From: Spongiibacteraceae bacterium | GTDB taxonomy: Bacteria; Pseudomonadota; Gammaproteobacteria; Pseudomonadales; Dasaniaceae | Assembly: GCA_028280715.1 (NCBI GenBank) | Contig: JANQLG010000033.1 | Location: forward strand, 308,314 to 372,313 | DNA: 64,000 nucleotides | Direction: 5' to 3' | Shown here: piece after piece, positions 25,939 through 35,811 of the stretch | Layout of the letters: the number at the start of each line of letters is the position of its first letter | How positions within the stretch are numbered: position 1 is the stretch's first letter | Notes under the pieces: model-generated | Told to the model about the DNA's origin: nothing | The model's input: the letters and a program-made list of their open reading frames with translations, nothing else | Databases searched by the model: none | Program-made: the position numbers and the translations under genes

Positions 25939-27405
25939 TCAGTCTTCTTTAGGGTAGACGCGGTAATGAACGCCCGCCATTTGTTCAAGTACTCTATGAA
26001 CCTGGCAGCTGTAGCCAAATTCATTGTCATACCAACAGTACACAATCACCTGATTGCCATTGACAATAGTAGCCACCGAGTCAAAAACACTGGCGTGGCG
26101 CGAACCGACCAAATCACTCGATACAATTTCAGGAGAATTTGAGTAGTCAATTTGCTTACGTAGTGGCGAGTGTAGCGCCATCTTACGCATATACTGATTC
26201 ACTTCTTCTACAGTGGTATCTCTACCCAGGTTGAGTTTAAGGATTGCTAACGATACATTCGGTGTAGGTACACGAATCGCATTACCTGTCAGCTTGCCCT
26301 TCATAACTGGCAAAACTTTGGCAACCGCTTTTGCCGCACCAGTAGAAGTAATAACCATGTTAAGTGGTGCACTACGACCACGGCGCTCAGCTTTATGGTA
26401 GTTATCGATAAGGTTCTGATCGTTGGTATAGGCGTGAACAGTCTCAATATGGCCCGACTCAATACCAAACTCATCATTAAGTGCCTTCAGAGGTGGGACT
26501 ATTGCATTGGTGGTGCAGCTAGCCGCGGAAATAATACGATCCTCTTCACGAACCTCATCATTATTAACACCAAAAACAATATTCGGCACATCTGAACCTG
26601 GTGCTGTCAGGATAACCTTAGAGGCTCCAGGACGCAGGTGACGTGACAAACCTTCTGCGTCTTTAAATATACCGGTATTGTCGATAACGATAGCATTATT
26701 GATACCGTGTTCAGTGTAATCTACTTCTTCTGGTGAGCTGGCATAGATCACCTTAATTTCATTACCGTTAGCAACAAAAGAGCTACGCTCTTCGTCAACA
26801 CGAATCGTACCATTGAATTGACCATGTACTGAGTCGCGACGTAACAAACTAGCACGCTTCACCAAGTCATTTTTAGCACCACCTTTACGCACAACAATAG
26901 CTCTTAAGCGCAGATTCTCACCACCACCGGTCTTTTCGATCAACAAACGCGCCATAAGGCGACCGATACGCCCAAAGCCGTACAACACTACATCGCGTGG
27001 CTCAGGTTCTTCACCTGTTTCACCGATCAGATCAGCAACGTGAGATCGAACAAAGTCTTCGACAGGAACACCTTCCTGCCTGGGGCCATCCTCATACAAC
27101 ACAGCAATACGGCCTGCATCGATATGGGCAATTCCCAGGTCCAACTCAGACAAGGCTTTAATCACAGGAAATGTTTCAAACTCTGACAGCTCGTTTTCTT
27201 CAACCTGACGAACAGCACGATGTGCTTTCATGATTTCCAGAACTGATAAGTTCACCAGATTTTGGCCATAGATATAAGTTTTTACACTGTTCTTACGATA
27301 GAGCTTACCTACTAAAGGAATCATTCCTTCAGCCAGTGCTTCACGCTCTTTCCAATCCTTGAAGTAATCATCGGGACGTTCACGTTTACGAGTGTCGGCA
27401 GTCAC
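25939..27405 (-). CDS. long-form glyceraldehyde-3-phosphate dehydrogenase
   Basis: A 488-residue NAD(P)-dependent enzyme converting glyceraldehyde-3-phosphate to 1,3-bisphosphoglycerate. The Rossmann motif GFGRIGR starts at about residue 143, so there is an N-terminal extension of some 135 residues absent from standard GAPDH. The catalytic cysteine is C297 in SAASCTTNAIVPPLKAL, with the usual histidine later. A protein of the same long form sits beside mfd in Pseudomonas. The extension (DYFKDWKEREALAEGMIPLVGK) is soluble and of unknown role. Start GTG 27405. Whether it serves glycolysis or gluconeogenesis cannot be read from sequence. Confidence 0.92.
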   Translation of the reverse strand: MTADTRKRERPDDYFKDWKEREALAEGMIPLVGKLYRKNSVKTYIYGQNLVNLSVLEIMKAHRAVRQVEENELSEFETFPVIKALSELDLGIAHIDAGRIAVLYEDGPRQEGVPVEDFVRSHVADLIGETGEEPEPRDVVLYGFGRIGRLMARLLIEKTGGGENLRLRAIVVRKGGAKNDLVKRASLLRRDSVHGQFNGTIRVDEERSSFVANGNEIKVIYASSPEEVDYTEHGINNAIVIDNTGIFKDAEGLSRHLRPGASKVILTAPGSDVPNIVFGVNNDEVREEDRIISAASCTTNAIVPPLKALNDEFGIESGHIETVHAYTNDQNLIDNYHKAERRGRSAPLNMVITSTGAAKAVAKVLPVMKGKLTGNAIRVPTPNVSLAILKLNLGRDTTVEEVNQYMRKMALHSPLRKQIDYSNSPEIVSSDLVGSRHASVFDSVATIVNGNQVIVYCWYDNEFGYSCQVHRVLEQMAGVHYRVYPKED

Positions 27406-27433
27406 AATTAGGTACCCTGGTTTAAATTAATAG

Positions 27434-27478
27434 TTTGACGGTTAATGCTCATTAGAGTTAATCATTTAACGGTTAATG
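27434..27478. promoter_or_regulatory. tandem operator-like repeats upstream of the GAPDH gene
   Basis: TTTGACGGTTAATG (27434-27447) and TTTAACGGTTAATG (27465-27478) match at 13 of 14 positions and are spaced 31 bases, about three helical turns, apart. They lie 29-73 bases upstream of the GAPDH start, overlapping where its promoter should be. This suggests cooperative binding of one regulator. Confidence 0.45.
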
Positions 27479-27501
27479 ACTTAGTGTCCAATAACTCTAA
27501 T
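27451..27501. repeat. inverted repeat overlapping the operator-like repeats
   Basis: ATTAGAGTTA (27451-27460) and TAACTCTAAT (27492-27501) are perfect ten-base inverted arms enclosing 31 bases, and enclose the second direct repeat. The rest of the 358-base divergent gap to mfd (27406-27763) shows no gene; an AT-rich stretch near 27630-27645 may belong to the mfd promoter. Confidence 0.5.
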
Positions 27502-27763
27502 AGCCAGTAACATTATAAATAACTCCATAATAGACCGCTGATAGCAGCCCTCAAAAGCGGGCGTATTATCTTCATTCACTCCTATCGGTTCAACTCTGAG
27601 CCGCATAAATAGCGACAAAATCACTCAATAAAAATAAATTTATGTCCGCTAAATGGCTGCCAATGCGATAAAGCGATGTAAAGCAATAACAGCCAAGCTA
27701 CAATAGCGCCCGCATAACAACACACGTTTTCTTACCGAGTTACAAATTCTGCTTTATTGACCA

Positions 27764-30700
27764 ATGGAACAACCTTCAATCTTTAATCCAGTTACAGACA
27801 ATACACCGGGAAACCGCCAGCGCTGGGGCAATCTTTTGGGCTGCGCGTCAAGCCTGGCGACAATTAATGCCGCAGCCAATTCGGGCAAATTAACCGTATT
27901 AATTTGTAATGACACAGCCAGTGCCCTGCGATATGAGCAAGAGCTCAATTTCTTTGCGAAGGCAACAGAAATTCTGCTATTTCCCGATTGGGAGACCTTA
28001 CCCTACGACAGCTTTTCTCCTCATCAGGATATTATTTCAGAACGTCTAACTACCCTGTACCGATTGTCAGATATGTCTCAGGGTGTGGTTATTGTTCCTA
28101 TTTCAACCTTAATGCATCGGCTGCTGCCCATCGACTACCTGAAAGCGCATAGCCTGCAATTACAGGTTGGCCAACCATTTGATATTGATGCCATGCGCCT
28201 TCAGTTGGAGAAAAACGGTTATCACTGTGTCAACACCGTTTATGAGCATGGCGAATTTGCTTTGCGCGGTTCCATTATGGATATTTTTCCGATGGGTTCC
28301 AAAGCGCCCTTTCGTATTGATTTGCTGGATGATGAAATTGATACCCTAAGAACCTTTGATCCTGAGAGCCAACGAACTATTAAACAGGTTGAAGCGATCA
28401 GTTTACTACCGGGAAAAGAATTTCCTCTGGATGACGCAGGCATTCATTTATTTAAAGACCAATGGCATGAGCGTTTCGATGTCGACCATCGCCGATGTCC
28501 TCTCTACCAAGATGTTAGTCAGGGCATAGCGCCTGCTGGCATTGAGTATTACATCCCACTATTCTTCAAACAGACCATGACACTGTTTGATTATTTAGCA
28601 CCTGACTGCCAGGTCTTTTATACCGAAGGATTGGAAAGTGCCGCCAACCAATTCTGGCATGATCTGCATAGTCGCTACGAAGATCGCAATATCGATCCAC
28701 AACGTCCATTACTGGCACCCCAAGAACTATTTGTTCCGACTGAACAACTGTTTGCAGAACTTAAGAAATTTCCAAAAACCATTCTCTATCGCGAACAGCT
28801 CGAGGACAAACAGGGTAATTTCAACTTTAATACCAGCACGCCGCCATTTCTTAGCATTGATCATAAATCCGATCAGCCACTTGCGGATGTGCAACAACTG
28901 ATTGATAACAGTCATGCGCGAATTCTTTTTTGTGCCGAAAGTGCTGGCCGCCGCGAAACCTTAATTGAACTACTGCAACGTCAAAGTATTCATTCCAAAA
29001 CCTGCGATAGCTGGCAGGACTTTTTAAACGACACATCACCTATTGCTATCACCATTGCACCGATTGAAACCGGTTTGGTTTTAGATGATGTCATTGTTAT
29101 CGCCGAACCACAGTTATTTGGTCAGCGTGTAATGCAGGCCAGGCGCCGGCGTAAAGCAACGGATAATAGTGATGCGGTGATTAAAAATCTCACCGAACTA
29201 CGTTTAGGTGCTCCCGTTGTCCATATCGATCACGGTGTTGGGCGTTACCGAGGGCTACAAGAAATCGGAGTTGATGGTCAGGATACCGAATTCCTTACAC
29301 TGGAATATGCCGATGGTGCCAAACTGTATGTGCCCGTTTCATCATTACATCTAATCAGCCGTTATTCGGGGGCCGATGAAGAGTTAGCACCGCTACACCG
29401 TCTGGGCAGCGATCAATGGCAAAAGGCAAAACGTAAAGCCGCAGAAAAAATTCGCGATGTTGCCGCTGAATTATTGGATATTTATGCCAGACGAGCAGCA
29501 AGACAAGGTCACAAATTTGATTACCCGGAAGATGCCTATCAACAATTTGCTGCTGGCTTCCCTTTTGAGGAAACACCCGATCAGGAAACCGCTATCACCG
29601 CAGTGATCAACGATATGAAATCAGAAGCGGCGACTGATCGTCTAGTTTGTGGTGATGTCGGTTTTGGTAAAACCGAAGTGGCAATGCGCGCTGCCTTTGT
29701 CGCCGTTCAAAATAGTAAGCAGGTAACTATACTCGTTCCCACCACTTTATTGGCGCAACAACATTACGAGTCCTTTAAAGATCGTTTTGCCGACTGGCCA
29801 GTTAATATCGAAGTGTTATCGCGCTTTCGAACCGCCAAAGATCAGAAAGAGGTGCTGGATAAAGCTGCTGCCGGCAATATCGATATTTTGATTGGCACGC
29901 ACAAGCTGTTGCAAAAAGATGTGAAATATAAAAATCTCGGCCTGGTTATTATCGATGAAGAACACCGCTTTGGCGTGAGACAAAAAGAGCAATTGAAATC
30001 GCTGCGCTCTGAGGTGGATATTCTGACGCTAACCGCAACACCCATTCCGCGTACATTAAATATGGCGATGTCAGGTATGCGTGATCTCTCTATCATTGCC
30101 ACACCACCTGCCAAACGTTTGTCGGTAAAAACTTTCATTCGCCAATGGGACAAAGGCATCATTAAAGAAGCTATTTTGCGTGAAATTTTACGCGGCGGGC
30201 AGGTGTACTATCTACACAATGAAGTTAAAACCATTGAACAAACCGCACGCGAGCTACAGGAACTGATTCCGGAAATTCGCATCGGTATCGGCCACGGCCA
30301 GATGCGCGAAAGCCAACTGGAACAGGTAATGTCCGACTTCTATCACAAGCGTTTCAATGTACTACTATGCACCACCATTATTGAAACAGGCATCGATGTA
30401 CCCAGCGCTAATACCATCATTATCAACCGTGCCGATAAATTTGGTCTGGCACAGTTGCATCAGCTACGTGGGCGGGTTGGCCGCTCTCATCACCAGGCTT
30501 ACGCTTACATGCTAACGCCCGGAAAGAAAAACATGACTGGCGATGCTGAAAAACGTCTGGAAGCTATCAGCCAGGCAGAAGATCTGGGCTCCGGCTTTAC
30601 TTTGGCCACTCATGACCTTGAGATTCGTGGTGCTGGTGAATTATTAGGTGAAGATCAAAGTGGTCAAATTCATAACATCGGTTTTACTCTTTATATGGAA

Positions 30701-31228
30701 ATGCTGGAGCGGGCAGTTAAAGCCATCCAGGAAGGTAAAACTATCAACCTGGAAGAAAGCTTTAATCCATCCTGTGAAGTAAACCTGCGCTTGCCTGCTT
30801 TAATTCCGGATGATTATCTGCCCGATGTTCACTCAAGACTGATTCTCTACAAACGTATTGCCAACGCTGAAAGCAACGAAGACCTGAGAGAATTACAGGT
30901 AGAAATGATTGATCGTTTTGGTCTGCTACCTGACCCAGTGAAAAATCTGTTCCGAGTCACCACCTTTAAATTACAGGCGCAGGCTCTGGGCATCACCAAG
31001 GTCGAAGCATCAACCAATGGTGGTCGCCTTGAATTTGGAGAAACAACTGCTGTAGAGCCGATAACCTTGGTACAAATGGTTCAAGGACAACCAGCCACTT
31101 ATCAACTGGCTGGAGCAACAGCATTGCGCTTTTCTGAGGACTTAGAAGACAGCGAAAGCCGATTACACTGTATCGAACAGCTATTAGAAACGCTCACACC
31201 GGAAAATTTAAAAAGAGCCGTTGCTTAA
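27764..31228 (+). CDS. mfd: transcription-repair coupling factor
   Basis: Displaces RNA polymerase stalled at DNA damage and recruits UvrA. The 1154-residue protein has all expected domains: UvrB-homology module (residues 1-340), the RNA-polymerase-interacting domain (VVHIDHGVGRYRGL, about 485-500), a RecG-like translocase with Walker A GDVGFGKTE near residue 630, DEEH at about 730 and helicase motif VI (QLRGRVGRS), then the TRCF C-terminal domain that masks the UvrA-binding site. It is divergent from the GAPDH gene and 38 bases from csiV. Confidence 0.97.
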   Translation: MEQPSIFNPVTDNTPGNRQRWGNLLGCASSLATINAAANSGKLTVLICNDTASALRYEQELNFFAKATEILLFPDWETLPYDSFSPHQDIISERLTTLYRLSDMSQGVVIVPISTLMHRLLPIDYLKAHSLQLQVGQPFDIDAMRLQLEKNGYHCVNTVYEHGEFALRGSIMDIFPMGSKAPFRIDLLDDEIDTLRTFDPESQRTIKQVEAISLLPGKEFPLDDAGIHLFKDQWHERFDVDHRRCPLYQDVSQGIAPAGIEYYIPLFFKQTMTLFDYLAPDCQVFYTEGLESAANQFWHDLHSRYEDRNIDPQRPLLAPQELFVPTEQLFAELKKFPKTILYREQLEDKQGNFNFNTSTPPFLSIDHKSDQPLADVQQLIDNSHARILFCAESAGRRETLIELLQRQSIHSKTCDSWQDFLNDTSPIAITIAPIETGLVLDDVIVIAEPQLFGQRVMQARRRRKATDNSDAVIKNLTELRLGAPVVHIDHGVGRYRGLQEIGVDGQDTEFLTLEYADGAKLYVPVSSLHLISRYSGADEELAPLHRLGSDQWQKAKRKAAEKIRDVAAELLDIYARRAARQGHKFDYPEDAYQQFAAGFPFEETPDQETAITAVINDMKSEAATDRLVCGDVGFGKTEVAMRAAFVAVQNSKQVTILVPTTLLAQQHYESFKDRFADWPVNIEVLSRFRTAKDQKEVLDKAAAGNIDILIGTHKLLQKDVKYKNLGLVIIDEEHRFGVRQKEQLKSLRSEVDILTLTATPIPRTLNMAMSGMRDLSIIATPPAKRLSVKTFIRQWDKGIIKEAILREILRGGQVYYLHNEVKTIEQTARELQELIPEIRIGIGHGQMRESQLEQVMSDFYHKRFNVLLCTTIIETGIDVPSANTIIINRADKFGLAQLHQLRGRVGRSHHQAYAYMLTPGKKNMTGDAEKRLEAISQAEDLGSGFTLATHDLEIRGAGELLGEDQSGQIHNIGFTLYMEMLERAVKAIQEGKTINLEESFNPSCEVNLRLPALIPDDYLPDVHSRLILYKRIANAESNEDLRELQVEMIDRFGLLPDPVKNLFRVTTFKLQAQALGITKVEASTNGGRLEFGETTAVEPITLVQMVQGQPATYQLAGATALRFSEDLEDSESRLHCIEQLLETLTPENLKRAVA

Positions 31229-31266
31229 ACACTCAATTCAGTACAGGACTCTGATACACTTTAACA

Positions 31267-32463
31267 ATGCTAATGAAAAAACTATGCCATCCCTTATTTC
31301 TGAATTTACCTATAGCCGTTTTGTTAACTGCAGCCAGCTTGTCCTGGGCACAGGAAACCGAAGAAACTGAAGGGCCACTATGGTATCAGGTCGAACTCTT
31401 CATTTTTGCCAATGAAAATTCAGCTGTAGCCGATACAGAGCTATGGCCCGAACAACTACGATTACGTTACCCGGAAAATATTGTTCATCTCATTGATCCT
31501 TCTCAACTTGAAGAAATAACAGATCCACTTTTCGATCCACTCAATTCACTTTCTCGCACCATTACTTTTGGTGAAAACATCGAAGAACCGTTAGCAACTG
31601 ATGGCGAAGAAGCGTCCCAGGAACTGGCCATTCTTGAAGCAGCAACTGATGAAGAAAATACTATCGCTGAAGAAGAAGCTCAAACGATTACCAATACGAT
31701 TGACACCGAAGGTAAAATCACAACAGCAGAAGGAACTCCAGAATTAGAAACAGAATTAATAACAGAGCCTGAGCAACCGTTCATTCTATTAGAAGATGAA
31801 CAAAAACAACTGACCGAGGCCGTCGCCAGAATTACCGCTCAACGGGATTTCAGATCTTTATTTTATCAAGCATGGAGACAGCCCATGTACGGCCGTGAGG
31901 AATCCACTAATATTTTGATTCTCGGTGGCGACAAATACGACGAACACTACGAACTGGAGGGTACTATTAACTTAAGCGTAGAACGCTACCTGCATATCAA
32001 CACTGATCTATGGTTTAGTAAGTTTACGACCAACACTGACACTGAAGCACTTCTATGGCCCGTTTTACCTGCCATTCCCACTCAAGTAACACCTGATATC
32101 TTAGAGGAAGATATTACAGATAACTTTACGCTGTTTCCGGAGCAGGTCGATCAACAAAATGTTATATCCGAATCGAATAGTTTTTCGCAGACAAGCGTAT
32201 TTTCTGAGCAAGATAACGTTGTAAATTTATTTAACAATCCATTTTTTAATTTGGTCAACCAACAGTTTAAAGTTGAACGAACGGTTGCTGTGAGACAGAG
32301 CCGCCGAATGAGAAGTACTGAATTACATTATATTGATCATCCACTTCTGGGCATTCTGGTGCGAATTACGCCCTATGAATTTGAACAGGAAGAAAGCGAA
32401 TTGGAATTAATTGAGCAAGATGAAACAATATTAGACGACACTAATGCTGTTATAAATAATTAG
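31267..32463 (+). CDS. csiV: CsiV-family protein
   Basis: A 398-residue secreted protein with a signal peptide (about residues 4-28, ending SWA). The first domain, WYQVELFIFANENSAVADTELWPEQ, is the CsiV signature. In Pseudomonas aeruginosa CsiV is a peptidoglycan-binding protein that helps the HCN synthase and envelope functions; I name it by that resemblance and by the conserved slot after mfd. Between about residues 90 and 180 the sequence is low-complexity and acidic, rich in Glu and Thr, probably a flexible linker. A second conserved region (LHYIDHPLLGILVRITPYE) closes the protein. Confidence 0.8.
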   Translation: MLMKKLCHPLFLNLPIAVLLTAASLSWAQETEETEGPLWYQVELFIFANENSAVADTELWPEQLRLRYPENIVHLIDPSQLEEITDPLFDPLNSLSRTITFGENIEEPLATDGEEASQELAILEAATDEENTIAEEEAQTITNTIDTEGKITTAEGTPELETELITEPEQPFILLEDEQKQLTEAVARITAQRDFRSLFYQAWRQPMYGREESTNILILGGDKYDEHYELEGTINLSVERYLHINTDLWFSKFTTNTDTEALLWPVLPAIPTQVTPDILEEDITDNFTLFPEQVDQQNVISESNSFSQTSVFSEQDNVVNLFNNPFFNLVNQQFKVERTVAVRQSRRMRSTELHYIDHPLLGILVRITPYEFEQEESELELIEQDETILDDTNAVINN

Positions 32464-32473
32464 CATCTTTTTC

Positions 32474-33229
32474 TTAATTCTTCTTGGCAATCACTGCGGT
32501 TAATAACTGACGCACTCGCCCCATACCTTCATCAATCACTTGATGAATCTCTTCCATGGTAATTAACGCATTACTGCGTCCAGCTGCTGGATTAACCACA
32601 AGACAAATGCTGACGTACTCTATGCCCAATTCTCTGGCTAATGCCGCCTCTGGCATCGCTGTCATACCTACCAAGTCACAACCATCATTTTCAAGGCGAT
32701 TTATTTCAGCAGCCGTTTCCAATCTTGGGCCCTGCACGCAGGCATAAACGCCCTTGTCCACTACTGTTATATTATTGGCAGTAGCAACACGGATCACCTG
32801 ATCGCGTAAGGTGATAGAAAAGGGATAGGTGAAATCGATATGCTGCAGTTCATTATTACTGCCATCCGAATAAGTATGTTCTCGGCCATAACTGTAATCG
32901 ATCAATTGATCGGGAATAACAATACAACCAGTTTTAGCCTGGTCGGTAATACCACCTACTGCATTAACCGCAATGATATGTTGAACACCTCGCTGCTTCA
33001 GTGCCCAGATATTTGACCGGTAATTAATTCTATGTGGTGGAATATTATGTGGTATGCCATGACGCGCCAAAAACAGAACATTTTCGTTTTCTACAGAAGA
33101 TGAAATAACCGGGCCAGAAGTTTTCCCGTAAGGTGTATCGTCGGCCTCATTGGAGGCAACCACATCCTCCGCAAAAAGCGTATTGAGCCCCGTACCTCCT
33201 ATGATTGCTAACTTGGCAACACCTGACAT
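32474..33229 (-). CDS. S-methyl-5'-thioinosine phosphorylase (MTAP/PNP family)
   Basis: Phosphorolysis of methylthioinosine (or methylthioadenosine) in methionine salvage. The 251-residue product from ATG 33229 starts MSGVAKLAIIGGTGL; GTG 33250 would overlap the MscS stop. Motifs are GGTGL for phosphate, RHGIPHNIPPHRINYRSNIWALK, NAVGGI, and the base-site segment CDLVGMTAMPEAALARELGI. In human MTAP the base-site residues are for adenine, while the Pseudomonas relative at this same locus prefers methylthioinosine; the call follows the locus. It converges on csiV with a gap of 10 bases. Confidence 0.85.
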   Translation of the reverse strand: MSGVAKLAIIGGTGLNTLFAEDVVASNEADDTPYGKTSGPVISSSVENENVLFLARHGIPHNIPPHRINYRSNIWALKQRGVQHIIAVNAVGGITDQAKTGCIVIPDQLIDYSYGREHTYSDGSNNELQHIDFTYPFSITLRDQVIRVATANNITVVDKGVYACVQGPRLETAAEINRLENDGCDLVGMTAMPEAALARELGIEYVSICLVVNPAAGRSNALITMEEIHQVIDEGMGRVRQLLTAVIAKKN

Positions 33230-33236
33230 CGCTAAC

Positions 33237-34340
33237 CTATTCTTGCTCACTATTGATTAAAGTGACCGGATCAACTTTAACCGTAGATGTTGGATACGCG
33301 ACATCAGCACCATGCTTAAAAACAATATCCAGTATCGTTAGCAATATGCGCTGCTTAACCTCATGGTACTGTTTCCAATCGGTAGTTTTGGTGAAGGTGT
33401 AAACGAAAAAATCGAGGGACGAAGCTGCAAAGCTGTTGAAATTAACAATGATGATCTGCTTCTGGTCGATATCTTCATGCTGCTCCAACATCTGTTTGAC
33501 ATCATCAACAATCGCCCTGACTTTACTCGCATCATCATACCGCAGCCCAATAGTCTCGTAGATACGACGATTTAACATACGAGAGGGATTTTCTACGGAA
33601 ATATGACTGAAGGTTGCATTGGGGATATACAACGGGCGTTTATCAAAAGTGCGAATACGGGTTTGTCGCCAACCGATACTCTCTACGGTACCTTCTATCT
33701 CCTGGTCAGGAGAGCGTATCCAGTCACCCACCGCAAAGGGGCGATCGAGATAAATCATCAAGCCACCAAAGAAATTTGATAATAAATCCTTGGCTGCGAA
33801 ACCGACCGCGATGCCACCGATACCGCCAAAGGCCAGAACACCCGATATACTGTAACCCATTGTTTGCAGAACCATTAGCACCGCCGTAATGATAACGGCT
33901 ATGCGCACCAGTTTTCCCAGTGCATGCACGGTCGTCTCATCAACAGGCTCCGAAGTATAATCATCCGAGATAATCCGGTTCTCAACTTGGCCAATGACTC
34001 GCAGTAAAAACCAGGCCAGCAATACAATAACTAGCAATTCACTGGCCGGCTCTACAGACTCGAAAATCACGGCATCGGATTGATTAATCAGGATATCCAG
34101 TACCAGGTTAAAACCCACTAACCAAACCAGAAAACCAGCCGGTTTACGCGACGCCTCCAAAATAGCGTCATCCCACAAGTTGGCCGTTTTCTTCAATTGT
34201 CGCTCAAGACGGTTAAGTAGAAGCCCGAGAATATAATGAGCAATTAGAGTAACAAGAATGACGCTAAAGACCTGCCAAACCCAAGGATAAGCTGACAGCG
34301 CCAATAGGTTTAACAATCCATTGGTATCATTTGAATTCAT
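33237..34340 (-). CDS. MscS-family mechanosensitive channel
   Basis: A 367-residue inner-membrane protein with four predicted N-terminal helices, the pore helix VLAFGGIGGIAVGFAAKDLLSNFFGG (about residues 170-195) and the beta and alpha/beta cytoplasmic domains (LDRPFAVGDWI, VESIGWRQTRIRTFD). It opens under membrane tension to release solutes. Compared with the 286-residue MscS it carries extra N-terminal helices, like YbiO or YnaI-type channels. It overlaps the long start of the next gene, so the two probably share a transcript. Confidence 0.9.
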   Translation of the reverse strand: MNSNDTNGLLNLLALSAYPWVWQVFSVILVTLIAHYILGLLLNRLERQLKKTANLWDDAILEASRKPAGFLVWLVGFNLVLDILINQSDAVIFESVEPASELLVIVLLAWFLLRVIGQVENRIISDDYTSEPVDETTVHALGKLVRIAVIITAVLMVLQTMGYSISGVLAFGGIGGIAVGFAAKDLLSNFFGGLMIYLDRPFAVGDWIRSPDQEIEGTVESIGWRQTRIRTFDKRPLYIPNATFSHISVENPSRMLNRRIYETIGLRYDDASKVRAIVDDVKQMLEQHEDIDQKQIIIVNFNSFAASSLDFFVYTFTKTTDWKQYHEVKQRILLTILDIVFKHGADVAYPTSTVKVDPVTLINSEQE

Positions 34341-34643
34341 AGCTATTTGCTCAATTATGTTCTGCTAGATTGTCGAAAGAAAAATTTGCAGATTTTTTTC
34401 TACTAAATTTATACAAATTTTTCTTCATTAGGAAAATTTTTATACTTAAACCCTATAAAAAACTCTTTATAAATCTTCTCCCTCCAGTTTGCAAACTCTA
34501 AGCTATTGAATCATTAAGACTTTTCAAAATATGCAAAACGACTATTGACTATTGATCCATTTTAACGTCCATATTAAAGCGCTGGACAGCTACGATGAAC
34601 GTGATATTTTGAAATCAGTTGTTGATAAAAAAGAGGGTTGACC

Positions 34644-34964
34644 ATGGCTCAGATAATTCCTCAAGTTGGCAATTGGTACAAAGAAATTCAGCAAGGTTCC
34701 ATGTTCGAAGTCGTAGCCGTTGACGAGCTCGAACAGACTATTGAAACCCAATTGATTGATGGCGCTATTGCCGAATACGATTTTGATAATTGGAACGAAT
34801 TATTACTTGAGGAAATTGAGGAACCCGAGGACTGGCGCAATGGTTATGAGCTAAGTCGAGAAGATTACCTTGACCCAGACGCCACCATTTACCCTGAAGA
34901 TTGGAACGGCCCGCTATCAGTCATCGAGTCGGACGTGGTTAACGGCATACTCGATGACCTATAG
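34644..34964 (+). CDS. acidic 106-residue conserved protein (DUF6763-like)
   Basis: Start ATG 34644 is chosen because GAGGG lies seven bases upstream; a TTG at 34638 is in frame. The protein is very acidic and starts AQIIPQVGNWYKEIQQGSMFEVVAVDE, an SH3-like strand pattern with W-Y-K and F-E-V-V. The rest (YDFDNWNELLLEEIEEPEDW, YPEDWNGPL) is Trp- and Asp-rich. I recall this pattern as a Pfam family of unknown function. It lies between mscS (divergent) and the LOG gene (convergent); a hairpin (AGTCT-CTG-AGACT at 34977-34989) overlaps the LOG stop. Confidence 0.7.
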   Translation: MAQIIPQVGNWYKEIQQGSMFEVVAVDELEQTIETQLIDGAIAEYDFDNWNELLLEEIEEPEDWRNGYELSREDYLDPDATIYPEDWNGPLSVIESDVVNGILDDL

Positions 34965-34987
34965 CTTGTCTAATTAAGTCTCTGAGA

Positions 34988-35665
34988 CTAATCCCAGGCT
35001 GAATCTGTCACATCGCTTTTCGAAGGCCGCACGCACTGATTGAAGTGCTCCATAATGATATCAGCCGCTTCCTGCGATGTATCTACAACACTAAACAAAT
35101 CCATATCACTATCGTTCATACAGCCCTCTGCTACAACCTTATCACGCAGCCACTGCACTAAGCCTTCCCAATAGCTCTTACCCACTAAAACAATAGGAAA
35201 TGCGTGAACCTTGCCTGTCTTCACCAGGGTTAAGGCTTCAAATAATTCATCCAGTGTCCCTAAACCGCCGGGATAGATTATGAATCCAACCGCATGCTTA
35301 ACAAACATAAATTTGCGCACAAAAAAGTAGCGAAAGAGCAGGCTAATATCCTGATAATCATTCTCTGTTTGTTCCTCAGGCAAATCGATACTCAAACCTA
35401 CTGAAGCTCCCTCTTCAGGAAACGCCCCCTTATTAAAAGCAGCCATAAGTCCCGGCCCACCACCGGAAATCACCGCTAAATTCTGCGCTGCTAATAACCG
35501 GCCTATCTCAACAGCCTGATCATAATAAGGACTACTCTGATCCAGTTTGGCACTTCCGAAAATAGATACGGCATATCCGAGTTTGGCTAATTTCTCTACA
35601 CCATCAACCAGCTCTGATTGAATACGCAGCACACGCCAAGCTTCCGGAACTTTTCTTTCATCCAT
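34988..35665 (-). CDS. LOG-family protein (TIGR00730 Rossmann fold)
   Basis: A 225-residue protein resembling cytokinin riboside 5'-monophosphate phosphoribohydrolases. The catalytic-site motif PGGLGTLDE (132-140) and R117/K118, plus [10 protein letters not shown] (68-77), are visible. In bacteria LOG proteins hydrolyse nucleoside 5'-monophosphates to base and ribose 5-phosphate; the substrate here is not known. SD AGGAG lies six bases upstream of ATG 35665. It is divergent from lexA, and one of the LexA boxes lies about 100 bases from its start. Confidence 0.87.
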   Translation of the reverse strand: MDERKVPEAWRVLRIQSELVDGVEKLAKLGYAVSIFGSAKLDQSSPYYDQAVEIGRLLAAQNLAVISGGGPGLMAAFNKGAFPEEGASVGLSIDLPEEQTENDYQDISLLFRYFFVRKFMFVKHAVGFIIYPGGLGTLDELFEALTLVKTGKVHAFPIVLVGKSYWEGLVQWLRDKVVAEGCMNDSDMDLFSVVDTSQEAADIIMEHFNQCVRPSKSDVTDSAWD

Positions 35666-35764
35666 ACAAACTCCTGTTTTTAACCTTATATTCTATTTAT
35701 AAGCATAGTATATGGATGAACAATAATAATTTATTACCTCGATATCCTTGCCATATCCATCTTA

Positions 35765-35780
35765 CTGTATATAATCACAG
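35765..35780. promoter_or_regulatory. LexA (SOS) box 1
   Basis: CTGTATATAATCACAG matches the gammaproteobacterial LexA consensus CTGT-N8-ACAG exactly. It is 32-47 bases upstream of the lexA ATG and therefore autoregulatory. Confidence 0.95.
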
Positions 35781-35783
35781 ATA

Positions 35784-35799
35784 CTGTATAAAAAAACAG
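35784..35799. promoter_or_regulatory. LexA (SOS) box 2
   Basis: CTGTATAAAAAAACAG is a second perfect CTGT-N8-ACAG box, 19 bases downstream of box 1 and 12 bases before lexA ATG. Two tandem boxes in front of lexA also occur in E. coli. Confidence 0.93.
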
Positions 35800-35811
35800 A
35801 CGACTATCATT

